Notes under the pieces: generated by a model | Databases searched by the model: none | What the model was told of the DNA's origin: nothing | What the model saw: the letters and a program-made list of their open reading frames with translations, nothing else | Assembly (NCBI GenBank): GCA_937901745.1 | Contig: CALGSZ010000027.1 | Coordinates: 1-10,088, forward strand | Reading direction: 5' to 3' | Source of the DNA: an uncultured Chloroflexota bacterium | Lineage (GTDB): Bacteria; Chloroflexota; Chloroflexia; Thermomicrobiales; UBA6265 | Length of the DNA stretch: 10,088 nt | Program-made: the position numbers and the translations under genes | Part shown: piece by piece, positions 5,850 through 10,088 of the stretch | How positions within the stretch are numbered: the first letter of the stretch is position 1 | How the letters are laid out: every line of letters starts with the position of its first letter

Positions 5850-5864
5850 TAGAACTATGTTCTA
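5850..5864. promoter_or_regulatory. Operator-like palindrome TAGAA-N5-TTCTA
   Basis: TAGAAC-TAT-GTTCTA is a 15-bp perfect dyad. It covers the start codon (5857-5859) of the small zinc protein gene and the expected transcription start, a typical repressor position. The outer architecture TAGAA-N5-TTCTA recurs at 9671-9685. It differs from the actinobacterial LexA box, which has a 4-bp spacer between GAAC and GTTC. Confidence 0.55.
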
Positions 5865-6000
5865 TTGTGATCGGTGCGGACAGCATCAGCCCTGGTTCCG
5901 CATGCGACGCACGGACCTGGGTTGGGAGTGCTGCGGACTACCCCTGACCCCGTTGAAGCGTCGGGATCGGATCGGTTTGCGACGAAGGAGAGCTGCTTGA
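5857..6000 (+). CDS. Small zinc-ribbon-like protein, probably leaderless
   Basis: 47 residues. ATG 5857 begins MFYCDRCGQHQPWF, giving a CxxC knuckle (C4, C7), followed by a WECCG pair (C26, C27). These could form one zinc site, perhaps with H10. The C-terminal third is very basic (LKRRDRIGLRRRRAA), suggesting nucleic-acid binding. No ribosome binding site precedes the ATG, and a -10-like box ends 7 nt upstream, so the message may be leaderless. The start codon lies inside an operator-like palindrome. The last codon overlaps the mazG TTG start (TTGA), coupling the two. The cysteine pattern makes coding likely despite the small size. Confidence 0.6.
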   Translation: MFYCDRCGQHQPWFRMRRTDLGWECCGLPLTPLKRRDRIGLRRRRAA

Positions 6001-6338
6001 ATCTCAACGAGTACCAGGACGAGGCTGCCAAGACCGCCGTGTTCCCTGGCGCTGGCAACATCGACAACCTCGGCGCACTTAACTACACGGTCCTCGGCCT
6101 GACCGGTGAGGCCGGGGAGCTTGCCAACCTGGCGAAGAAGATCTACCGGGACCACGGCTCGATCAGCATGGAGCACCGCGTGAAGCTGTCCCGCGAGCTC
6201 GGGGATGTGCTGTGGTATGTCGCTGCGGTGGCCCGCCAGCTCGGTTACCCGTTGGATGTGATCGCCAAGGAGAACCTCGACAAGCTCCGGTCCCGCGCGG
6301 AGAGGGGCGTGATCGGAGGGAGCGGTGATGATAGGTAG
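5997..6338 (+). CDS. mazG: MazG-like nucleotide pyrophosphohydrolase
   Basis: 113 residues from TTG 5997, with AAGGAG 8 nt upstream. The frame is open back to GTG 5874, but that part is shadow reading of the zinc protein gene. MazG-family enzymes hydrolyse NTPs or dNTPs, or related signal nucleotides, to monophosphate and pyrophosphate in an all-alpha fold with magnesium ions. Visible motifs are N-terminal NLNEYQDEA, GLTGEAGE (E38, E41) and ELGDVLWY (E67, D70), the acidic metal-binding set. The length fits a single-domain phage MazG. In phages it may clean nucleotide pools or blunt host stress signalling; which applies here is not shown. Confidence 0.87.
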   Translation: MNLNEYQDEAAKTAVFPGAGNIDNLGALNYTVLGLTGEAGELANLAKKIYRDHGSISMEHRVKLSRELGDVLWYVAAVARQLGYPLDVIAKENLDKLRSRAERGVIGGSGDDR

Positions 6339-6348
6339 GTGATGATGG

Positions 6349-6588
6349 ATGGCTGTCGATAAAGATCCCGTCTCCCCTGGTGAAGCCCGCCTCAAGCAGT
6401 ACTGGGGGTACGGCGCTGGCTCCCTGAAGATTCAGTGGGGTGTGCCGGGGGATTTCAATCGGTGTGTGCTCCAGGTTGGGCGCTACATCCAGAACCAGCG
6501 CATGCTGAAGGGATTCTGCGCCAACCTGCACAAACAGGTGCTGGGCTATTGGCCTGGTCAGGGACCGCATGCCAGGGGGAAGCACTGA
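6349..6588 (+). CDS. Conserved actinophage hypothetical protein
   Basis: 79 residues from ATG 6349, 10 nt after mazG; AGGTGATG upstream gives a modest ribosome binding site. The core LKQYWGYGAGSLKIQWG, then GDFNRCV, then FCANLHKQVLGYWPG, is familiar to me as a recurring small actinobacteriophage protein of unknown function (the 'KIRWGTPGDFxRC...YHK' type); this is memory, not a search. Two cysteines and one histidine are not arranged as a clear zinc site. The protein is basic and rich in aromatics. In other phages such genes occur in both early and structural regions, so the location gives no firm hint. Confidence 0.78.
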   Translation: MAVDKDPVSPGEARLKQYWGYGAGSLKIQWGVPGDFNRCVLQVGRYIQNQRMLKGFCANLHKQVLGYWPGQGPHARGKH

Positions 6589-6597
6589 CCGGCAGCC

Positions 6598-6780
6598 ATG
6601 TTCACGCTCAGCGTATCTATCGCGTGGCCCCTCCTCGTCGCCCTGGTCGTGTTGATCGGCCTGGCGGGGTGGGGCACTTTTCGTTTGCAGGAGTTGGCTG
6701 AGGAGTGGGCTGCGAGAAGGGAGCGAGATGATGGGCTACACCCTCCGGCTACGCAACCGGGTGACCGGCCAACAGGTTGA
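6598..6780 (+). CDS. Small membrane protein
   Basis: 60 residues from ATG 6598. A hydrophobic helix of about 20 residues spans roughly 9-28 (AWPLLVALVVLIGLAGWGTF), followed by a charged helix (LQELAEEWAARRERDD) and a Pro-rich end. The positively charged segment lies after the helix, so the C-terminus is probably cytoplasmic. The ribosome binding site is weak. The last 53 nt overlap the next gene out of phase, so the true end of selection may be earlier. Function unknown; there is no lysis context for a holin call. Confidence 0.6.
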   Translation: MFTLSVSIAWPLLVALVVLIGLAGWGTFRLQELAEEWAARRERDDGLHPPATQPGDRPTG

Positions 6781-6979
6781 GGCCGTCCACCCGACGTTCG
6801 GGGCCGCCATGCAGGAGTTGATGCGCTACGCACGGTACTGGAACTACGAGGTGACCCCAGACGTTTCTACGTCCGGGGTCCTGCGCAGCAGGGTTGCCGA
6901 CGTGGACTACGACTGGTTCATTGAAGATAGTTCTAGAAATGGACTTGACAAGACCGCGAGCCGTGGGCAACATGGATAG
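6728..6979 (+). CDS. Hypothetical protein
   Basis: 83 residues. Tandem ATGs at 6728 and 6731 follow AAGGGAG, so either may initiate. The protein begins GYTLRLRNRVTGQQVEAVHP, has a helix with MQELMRYARYWNYEV, and ends in a polar tail. The first part looks like a small beta-alpha fold; I do not recognise a family. Its start lies inside the membrane protein gene. The last 50 nt contain the TTCTAGAA palindrome (6931-6938) and a TTGACA hexamer (6945-6950), so a control signal may be embedded in the 3' end. It closes the gene group before a region with no clear genes. Confidence 0.65.
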   Translation: MMGYTLRLRNRVTGQQVEAVHPTFGAAMQELMRYARYWNYEVTPDVSTSGVLRSRVADVDYDWFIEDSSRNGLDKTASRGQHG

Positions 6980-6980
6980 C

Positions 6981-7007
6981 GGAACGAGGTCACAGCGACC
7001 GAGTTCC
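6981..7007 (+). ncRNA. Hairpin with tandem G-A internal loop
   Basis: GGAAC (6981-6985) pairs with GTTCC (7003-7007) and GGTC (6988-6991) with GACC (6997-7000). They are separated by GA on both sides and closed by a 5-nt loop. Opposed GA/GA steps form stable sheared pairs in RNA, so this reads as a 27-nt RNA hairpin. Expression and function are unknown. Confidence 0.4.
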
Positions 7008-7036
7008 AGTTCGATTCCTTCCTGGGTGCTCTCACA

Positions 7037-7107
7037 GGGAGGGCGGGAGGTACCTGACAAGGTGTAGGTCTCTCGGCACGGACGGCCAGGTGCAACCCGT
7101 CCCTCCC
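7037..7107 (+). ncRNA. Structured RNA candidate with 11-bp closing stem
   Basis: GGGAGGGCGGG (7037-7047) pairs with CCCG plus CCCTCCC (7096-7107) through one bulged T. Inside are ACCT-GACA-AGGT (7052-7063) and an alternative GGACGG/CCGTCC stem (7080-7085 with 7097-7102). The alternative would compete with the closing stem. The 71-nt length is tRNA-like, but no T-loop or anticodon arm fits. Confidence 0.4.
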
Positions 7108-7111
7108 ACTA

Positions 7112-7190
7112 GGGGCTGGACAGGTGTCGATGGGATGACGAAAGCCGAAGTGCACCATCCCAGATCAGGGTTCGATTCCCTGCGGCTCCA
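7112..7190 (+). ncRNA. tRNA-like RNA with tmRNA-like features
   Basis: A 7-bp acceptor, GGGGCTG (7112-7118) with CGGCTCC (7183-7189), is followed by discriminator A. It contains a G3:U70 pair, the alanyl-tRNA synthetase identity element. The T arm is perfect: CAGGG/CCCTG around TTCGATT. The rest is not a normal tRNA. T8 is missing, the D region is GAC-AGGT-GTC, and a 6-bp stem GGGATG/CATCCC closes an 18-nt loop in place of an anticodon loop. The 5' part (GGGGCTG, then GGTGTCGATGGGAT, CGAAA, AAGTGCA) resembles bacterial tmRNA 5' ends. At 79 nt it is far too short for a full tmRNA, and no tag reading frame is present. CCA is not encoded. It could be a degenerate tRNA, a tmRNA remnant or a new aminoacylatable RNA. 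Confidence 0.55.
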
Positions 7191-7206
7191 CAAGGTGCGT
7201 GTCAAA

Positions 7207-7248
7207 CCCCGCGAGCGGGTTCCGATCCCCCGCCCGCTCAATGCGGGG
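7207..7248 (+). ncRNA. Strong GC-rich hairpin
   Basis: CCCCGC (7207-7212) pairs with GCGGGG (7243-7248), and directly inside it GAGCGGG (7213-7219) pairs with CCCGCTC (7233-7239). A 3-nt bulge interrupts the 3' side, giving 13 bp in all. The loop begins with TTCCGATC, T-loop-like but too long. No T run follows, so it is not a standard terminator. Confidence 0.45.
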
Positions 7249-7355
7249 CAAGGGTCGCCCATGATCCCGATGGACTGGCGGGGGAGGCGATTCCTGCACG
7301 CACTGCAAACTTGGGGCGGCAACAGAATACTGCCGTTCACGACTCCGCTGAGATT

Positions 7356-7481
7356 ATGGATGAGATTGACGATGGTTTCGGCAACGTGTGGGTGCTCTGC
7401 AAGCCTGACTGCCGCCTGGAGGTTGTGAGGCCAGGGAAGGTCCAGTGCGACTGCCATTACGAGGACGACGAAGATGCCTGA
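7356..7481 (+). CDS. Tiny acidic Cys-containing protein
   Basis: 41 residues from ATG 7356. The sequence begins MDEIDDGFGNVWVLCKPDC, continues with a basic strand (RLEVVRPGKV) and ends QCDCHYEDDEDA. Two cysteine pairs (C15, C19 and C31, C33, with H34) could bind a zinc ion. No strong ribosome binding site is seen. The cysteine spacing, acidic ends and G/C third positions favour real coding over chance. Its stop region overlaps the next ATG by 8 nt. Family not recognised. Confidence 0.5.
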   Translation: MDEIDDGFGNVWVLCKPDCRLEVVRPGKVQCDCHYEDDEDA

Positions 7482-7638
7482 GCTGGTCGCTGAGCCGGCC
7501 AGAGTGCGGCGACAAGTGAGGTTTGATGGCGGGCCGTCCACTTCCAGGGTCGTTGAAGTTTGGCTGCTGGGGAGGCGATTTGCCTGGCATCGAATCGCCA
7601 TCCCCCCTAAGGGAAATTTAACGACGCTAACTTTTTGA
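7474..7638 (+). CDS. Small basic hypothetical protein
   Basis: 54 residues from ATG 7474, overlapping the preceding tiny gene by 8 nt. It is basic, with PARVRRQVRF, then VVEVWLLGRRFAWHRIAIPP and a Thr-rich tail. The middle could be two beta strands. A 7-bp inverted repeat (GGCGATT 7574-7580, AATCGCC 7593-7599) lies inside its 3' part, and the last 25 nt are AT-rich, so the end may serve as a regulatory segment. Not recognised; coding status moderate. Confidence 0.45.
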   Translation: MPELVAEPARVRRQVRFDGGPSTSRVVEVWLLGRRFAWHRIAIPPKGNLTTLTF

Positions 7639-7641
7639 CTT

Positions 7642-7718
7642 CGCCCCCAGGGGTGCCAAGGTGCTGGTACGCGACCGCCACGCCGGAATTGGTGCAGTAA
7701 CGCCCCTGGGGGCGTTTT
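7642..7718 (+). terminator. Terminator-like element with two alternative stems
   Basis: CGCCCCTGGGGGCG (7701-7714) is a compact self-hairpin followed by TTTT, an intrinsic terminator form. Its 3' 12 bases (7703-7714) are also a perfect complement of 7642-7653, so a long-range 12-bp stem enclosing 49 nt can form instead. It lies 4 nt after the stop of the 7474 ORF and 10 nt before the ribosome binding site of the 7740 gene. Confidence 0.6.
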
Positions 7719-7739
7719 CCGTTGGAGGGGGTACGAGAA

Positions 7740-8135
7740 ATGGAGGAATGCCCAACACCTGAAAAGAACCGCTACCGTTCAGAGAAGCAGGCCCGCCGCG
7801 AGCTGAAGCGGATGTGGCAGAAGGGGAAAGCGACGAAGGTGCGCCTGTACCCGTATCGGTGTCGATGCGGATGGTGGCACTGGACATCGACCAAGAACTA
7901 TCGAGTGAAGGTGAATCGGACCCAAACGAATGCCGACTCGGACGGGGTCGGGAGCCTGATTTCGGCCACGAACCGTCCCCGGCGCTTCCAGCGGGTGTAC
8001 GACTATATGGCGTCCTGCGACCGGTGCGGCCAGGAGGTCAGGGTCGGCTCGTACGAGGAGCGGCGGGAATGGCTCAATGAGCACCCAGCCGACCATCACC
8101 CATTTATCACACTTTTCCGGCAGGCGCGGATATGA
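7740..8135 (+). CDS. Two-module zinc-binding protein
   Basis: 131 residues from ATG 7740, with GGAGGGG 9 nt upstream. The first module (1-55) is basic. It begins CPTPEKNRYRSEKQARRE and holds YRCRCGWWHWTS (C41, C43, H47), a pattern I know from small stand-alone actinophage proteins with 'P..K..Y.S...A...A...YRC..C..WH'. A polar linker with NADSDG follows. The second module (about 82-131) has CDRCGQE (C93, C96) and a helix ending in WLNEH with further histidines (H115, H119, H120), a second likely zinc site. Each half resembles a separate small phage protein, so this looks like a fusion. It probably binds nucleic acid; no enzyme motif is visible. Its stop overlaps the next start by ATGA. Confidence 0.75.
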   Translation: MEECPTPEKNRYRSEKQARRELKRMWQKGKATKVRLYPYRCRCGWWHWTSTKNYRVKVNRTQTNADSDGVGSLISATNRPRRFQRVYDYMASCDRCGQEVRVGSYEERREWLNEHPADHHPFITLFRQARI

Positions 8136-8335
8136 GTGTGGAGGAGTGGGTGGCGAAAATGCTCGCCGAGGCTCCTGAGCCGTCAGAGGCGAAAAAGCGG
8201 CGCTTGGCTCTACTCCTCGCCGATGAGCCAGTTGACAATAAGGTGCCGTTCAGGCTTAAAAACTCGGTTGTGCCGGGGGATCTGGACAAGCCGCCATTCC
8301 GCGAGTTCGGAGATGACCAGCCTGCGGCGGTCTAG
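8132..8335 (+). CDS. Small protein whose 3' end overlaps the integrase gene
   Basis: 67 residues from ATG 8132 (ATGA overlap with the previous stop). The first ~30 residues (VEEWVAKMLAEAPEPSEAKKRR, then LALLL) match the familiar short actinophage protein that normally ends 'LxxLL' shortly after this point. The remaining ~37 residues are read from DNA antisense to the last 126 nt of the integrase gene. They look unselected, so the original stop was probably lost when the integrase cassette joined here. A helix with leucine spacing is likely in the first half. Function unknown. Confidence 0.7.
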   Translation: MSVEEWVAKMLAEAPEPSEAKKRRLALLLADEPVDNKVPFRLKNSVVPGDLDKPPFREFGDDQPAAV

Positions 8336-9592
8336 GGGCAGCTTGTCCCACACCTTTTTCGGGTCAGGCCGGATTAGGTCGCTAAACGCCCCTTCGCGGG
8401 TGTGGGCGACTAATTCGGCCTGTACTTCTTTCAGCTCCTTTTCGAGCCGTTCGGTGGCGATCTTCAACTGTCGCCCGTTCAGCATGCCGCTGGCGTAATC
8501 GACAGCGAGCTGGTCGAGCCGTTCGATGAGGATGGTCTCCCGCTGGCGCAGGTGTGCGATATCGACGCCCCGATTCCGGGCGAGAATGTCACGCGCTTTG
8601 TCGGACGCCAGGAACGCCAGCACGAGCCGGGTGACGGCCTGATCCACGGGCTCGCTTTTGCGGCTATGGAAGCATTTCAAGCACCGGTAGCAGTGCACCT
8701 TGTCCTGGCCGTCCGGGTACCACTTCCAGTGGCTGTACATAGGCTCGTTGCACCGGTGGCATTTCAGGATGCCGCTGAGGAGGTATTGGGCTTTCGTGCC
8801 GCTCTGGGTGCGCCTGGCCGGGTCGGTGAGAATCGCCCTGGCGGCCTCGTAGGTGTCCCGGTCGATGATCGGCGGCCATTCCGCCTCCGCCACGATTTCT
8901 CCGTGATAGGTGCGGAGACCCGCGTATCTAGGGTTCAGCAGCATGGCCCGCAGAACCCTCGTCTTCCATTCGTTGCCGTTGGCGGTTTTGACCCCTTTGT
9001 CGTTGAGTGTGGCGGCAATGTAGTAGAGGCTGTCGCCACGGATGATGGATTCGTAGGCGTGGCGCACCCAGCGGGCCTCTTCGTCGATGATGGTGACCCC
9101 GTCTTTTTCGTATCCGAATGGGCGTTGACCGCCTGTCCAGTGGCCCATGGAGGCCCGCTGCTTGAACGCTGACCGGGTGCGGAACGCTTTCCGCTCGACC
9201 TCCTGCTCGGCGACCGCAGCAAAGATTGTCGCCACGAGCTTGCCCCCGTCTGTGCGGGTGTCCACCCCGTCGGCGGTGGTGACGATGGCGCACTGGGTGG
9301 CCTTGCAGGTCTCGTAGACGGCCACGAAGTCGCTCAGCTTGCGCAGAAGCCGGTCCATGTGGCGGGCGGTGACCACGTCGAACTCCCCCGCCGACACCCG
9401 CTGCATCATCTCCTCGAACGCGGGCCGGGGGCGTCTACTGGTGGCCGACACGTCGTTGTCGATGAACCACTCCACGATCCGCGCGTCACGGCCCTGCCAG
9501 AACCGCTCGATGTCCTCCCGCTGGCGGTCCACGCCGAGCTGGTCCCCGGCCCGATCCTCGGATATCCGCAGGTAGGCGGCCACTCGAAGCAT
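8210..9592 (-). CDS. int: Large serine integrase
   Basis: 460 residues on the minus strand from ATG 9592. Large serine recombinases join attP to attB through a Ser-DNA intermediate. The resolvase domain (about 1-145) has AYLRISED with catalytic S11 and R9, plus ARHMDRLLR (R77, R81, R84). The recombinase domain follows (about 155-265, containing YAGLR). A zinc ribbon has C278-x2-C281 and C301, C304, C307. A coiled-coil stretch near 345-400 (ERLDQL..., ERLEKELKEVQAEL) is the element used for synapsis control. All hallmark residues are present and the length is normal. The 3' end overlaps the 8132 gene tail to tail. Its 5' end abuts a candidate attP, the usual arrangement. A minus-strand extended -10 (9658-9666) could drive it. 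Excision would need a directionality factor, which is not recognised here. Confidence 0.94.
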   Translation of the reverse strand: MLRVAAYLRISEDRAGDQLGVDRQREDIERFWQGRDARIVEWFIDNDVSATSRRPRPAFEEMMQRVSAGEFDVVTARHMDRLLRKLSDFVAVYETCKATQCAIVTTADGVDTRTDGGKLVATIFAAVAEQEVERKAFRTRSAFKQRASMGHWTGGQRPFGYEKDGVTIIDEEARWVRHAYESIIRGDSLYYIAATLNDKGVKTANGNEWKTRVLRAMLLNPRYAGLRTYHGEIVAEAEWPPIIDRDTYEAARAILTDPARRTQSGTKAQYLLSGILKCHRCNEPMYSHWKWYPDGQDKVHCYRCLKCFHSRKSEPVDQAVTRLVLAFLASDKARDILARNRGVDIAHLRQRETILIERLDQLAVDYASGMLNGRQLKIATERLEKELKEVQAELVAHTREGAFSDLIRPDPKKVWDKLPLDRRRLVISELAEWRLVQIPRHNRVFKPERHLIVNWLIGEE

Positions 9593-9649
9593 GGATACAT
9601 GCTACCTCGTACGAAGTGAGTTTTGCATTCCCGGTAAGCCATGTATCCA
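9592..9649. other. Candidate attP attachment site
   Basis: Perfect 10-bp inverted arms, TGGATACATG (9592-9601) and CATGTATCCA (9640-9649), flank about 38 bp. A weaker inner pair, TACC (9603-9606) and GGTA (9633-9636), shares the same dyad. Serine integrase attP sites are about 50 bp, have outward inverted arms and often sit next to int. The left arm touches the integrase ATG. An operator role for the arms is the main alternative. Confidence 0.5.
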
Positions 9650-9657
9650 GTTCTTAC

Positions 9658-9666
9658 TCCATAGCA
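9658..9666 (-). promoter_or_regulatory. Extended -10 for the integrase gene (minus strand)
   Basis: On the minus strand TGC-TATGGA forms an extended -10. Transcription would start near 9651 and give a leader of about 59 nt that crosses the candidate attP. A GAGG lies 12 nt before the integrase ATG. The -35 position falls on the operator half TTCTA. Confidence 0.4.
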
Positions 9667-9670
9667 CGCC

Positions 9671-9685
9671 TAGAATCGTGTTCTA
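9671..9685. promoter_or_regulatory. Central operator TAGAA-N5-TTCTA between divergent promoters
   Basis: TAGAA (9671-9675) and TTCTA (9681-9685) form a dyad centred on 9678. An outer inverted repeat, ATAGCACG (9661-9668) with CGTGCTAT (9689-9696), has essentially the same centre. The bound protein would sit over both -35 positions. The same half-sites and spacing recur at 5850-5864. Confidence 0.55.
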
Positions 9686-9690
9686 GAACG

Positions 9691-9699
9691 TGCTATGCT
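9691..9699 (+). promoter_or_regulatory. Extended -10 promoter giving a leaderless message
   Basis: TGC-TATGCT is an extended -10. Only 6 nt (TGCGGG) separate it from the GTG at 9706, so the expected +1 is the start codon itself. The 10-base core resembles the promoter at 3610-3618. Confidence 0.55.
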
Positions 9700-9705
9700 T
9701 GCGGG

Positions 9706-9936
9706 GTGGCTACGACGACGACGAAGACGCGAAAGTCCAAGAGCGCCAACGCCAAGACGCTGCGTTACGGGTACCACGGTGACGCGATCCGCGCCCCGCT
9801 GCCAGCTGCCCCGCCGGTGACGGCCCAGGACCGCGCGAAGGCCCGCCTGATCGTCTGCGGGAACGCGAAGAACGCCGCCGAAGCAAAGCAGTTCCTTGAC
9901 ATGCTGGGGCTTCTGGACGAGTCGGCCTGGGAGTGA
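9706..9936 (+). CDS. Small conserved-looking phage protein, leaderless
   Basis: 76 residues from GTG 9706. The frame is open to 9616, but those codons cover the promoter and operator and have no protein character. The N-terminus is basic and low-complexity (ATTTTKTRKSKSANAK). The C-terminal half has ARLIVCGNAKNAAEAKQFLD and ends MLGLLDESAWE. It resembles a short actinophage protein type with an 'A...A.D...LLDxLGL' ending, of unknown role (memory, not a search). It is divergently transcribed from int and shares its operator, so it may belong to the lysogeny switch or be an early gene under repressor control. No helix-turn-helix is visible, so it is not itself an obvious repressor. Confidence 0.75.
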   Translation: MATTTTKTRKSKSANAKTLRYGYHGDAIRAPLPAAPPVTAQDRAKARLIVCGNAKNAAEAKQFLDMLGLLDESAWE

Positions 9937-9942
9937 GTTTCG

Positions 9943-10088
9943 ATGAGGTTGGCATGGGTTGATGATTCCCCGACTGCGGAGATGAAGCGGCTGGCGCTGA
10001 ACCTCGCGTCGCATTTTGTGTCGCGATTCAGCTGCGTGTTGAGCGACCATTTCAGCGCCACGACCGAGTATGCGGACGTGTTCTGGCA
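9943..10088 (+). CDS. Hypothetical protein, cut by the window end
   Basis: ATG 9943 lies 6 nt after the previous stop, with GGAG about 10 nt upstream inside the end of the 9706 gene. Forty-eight codons are open to the window edge. The visible part begins MRLAWVDDSPTAEMKRLAL and continues with hydrophobic and aromatic residues (SHFVSRFSCVLSDHF). A WVDD start can recall response-regulator-like or nucleotide-binding folds, but too little is visible to name a family. It is probably co-transcribed with the 9706 gene. Confidence 0.55.
   Translation, partial: MRLAWVDDSPTAEMKRLALNLASHFVSRFSCVLSDHFSATTEYADVFW

Larger units (their letters stand above)
6980..7355. other. Region without convincing genes, rich in RNA-like inverted repeats
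   Basis: About 375 bases lack a supported protein gene; an open frame from 7261 has no ribosome binding site and no protein-like pattern. Instead there are successive stable inverted repeats at 6981-7007, 7037-7107, 7112-7190 and 7207-7248, and T-arm-like words (TTCGATTCC) near 7010 and 7171. A non-coding RNA locus is the simplest reading. Confidence 0.55.

Noticed and set aside
5850..5864. LexA/SOS box
   Set aside because: GAAC and GTTC are 3 bp apart here; the actinobacterial SOS box needs 4, so the site was treated as a phage operator.
5874..5996. N-terminal extension of mazG from GTG 5874, with TATTGT at 5863-5868 as a -10 for a leaderless start
   Set aside because: The extra residues look like frame-shifted reading of the cysteine-bearing small gene, while TTG 5997 has AAGGAG and gives a normal MazG N-terminus.
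6945..6973. Promoter with TTGACA at 6945-6950 driving the RNA region
   Set aside because: No acceptable -10 lies 16-18 bp downstream; kept only as a remark in the gene entry.
6957..7035. A normal tRNA around the TTCGATTCC word at 7009-7018
   Set aside because: The five bases on either side do not form a T stem, and no matching acceptor strand is found upstream.
6957..7190. A longer tmRNA starting at GAGCCG (6958-6963), which pairs with CGGCTC of the 3' end
   Set aside because: No tmRNA D-loop word follows that 5' end and no tag reading frame is seen; the local GGGGCTG at 7112 is the better partner.
7265..7351. Short Cys-containing frame (CTHC...C) ending at 7351
   Set aside because: It has no usable start codon after the in-frame stop at 7262.
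7261..7428. Open frame from ATG 7261 (55 codons)
   Set aside because: No ribosome binding site, no protein-like pattern, and it overlaps the more convincing 7356 ORF out of phase.
1..10088. CRISPR array, insertion sequence or rRNA
   Set aside because: No regularly spaced repeats, transposase or rRNA-like segments are seen; the only recombinase is the integrase.

Overview
The window reads as part of the genome of a temperate actinobacteriophage (or an excised or circular prophage form). DNA is GC-rich, genes are short, tightly packed and often overlap by ATGA or GTGA, and GTG and TTG starts are frequent. Two WhiB-family genes, a family confined to Actinobacteria and their phages, point to an actinobacterial host. 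A large serine integrase marks a temperate lifestyle. No structural, lysis or terminase genes are in view. This is the replication/early region running into the integration cassette.

Layout. Bases 43-3576 hold a replication and recombination operon: SSB, a helicase-loader-like protein, a T7 gp4-like primase-helicase, WhiB 1, a small acidic protein, a RusA resolvase and WhiB 2, the last overlapping rusA deeply. A hairpin over the whiB 2 stop is followed by an extended -10 promoter and a long leader with a large stem-loop. That leader precedes a second group (3749-5829): a small Cys/His protein, a DEDDy exonuclease with a zinc ribbon, several small unknowns, a 38-residue membrane protein and an HNH endonuclease. 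A third group (5857-6979) starts with a probably leaderless 47-residue zinc protein, then a MazG-like pyrophosphohydrolase, a conserved actinophage small protein, a small membrane protein and an unknown.

Bases 6980-7355 have no convincing gene but are rich in stable inverted repeats. They include a 79-nt tRNA-like unit with a G3:U70 alanine identity pair and a tmRNA-like 5' part. Small ORFs resume at 7356, then a terminator-like element, a two-module zinc protein and a small gene whose tail runs antisense into the integrase 3' end.

The integrase (8210-9592, minus strand) faces away from a 113-bp control region. That region holds a candidate attP (inverted arms at 9592-9601 and 9640-9649) and a dyad-symmetric divergent promoter/operator centred near 9678. 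The rightward promoter appears to drive a leaderless GTG gene at 9706. The same operator architecture, TAGAA-N5-TTCTA, recurs at 5850-5864 over the start codon of the leaderless zinc protein gene. This suggests one phage regulator may act at both places. The regulator itself is not recognised in the window.
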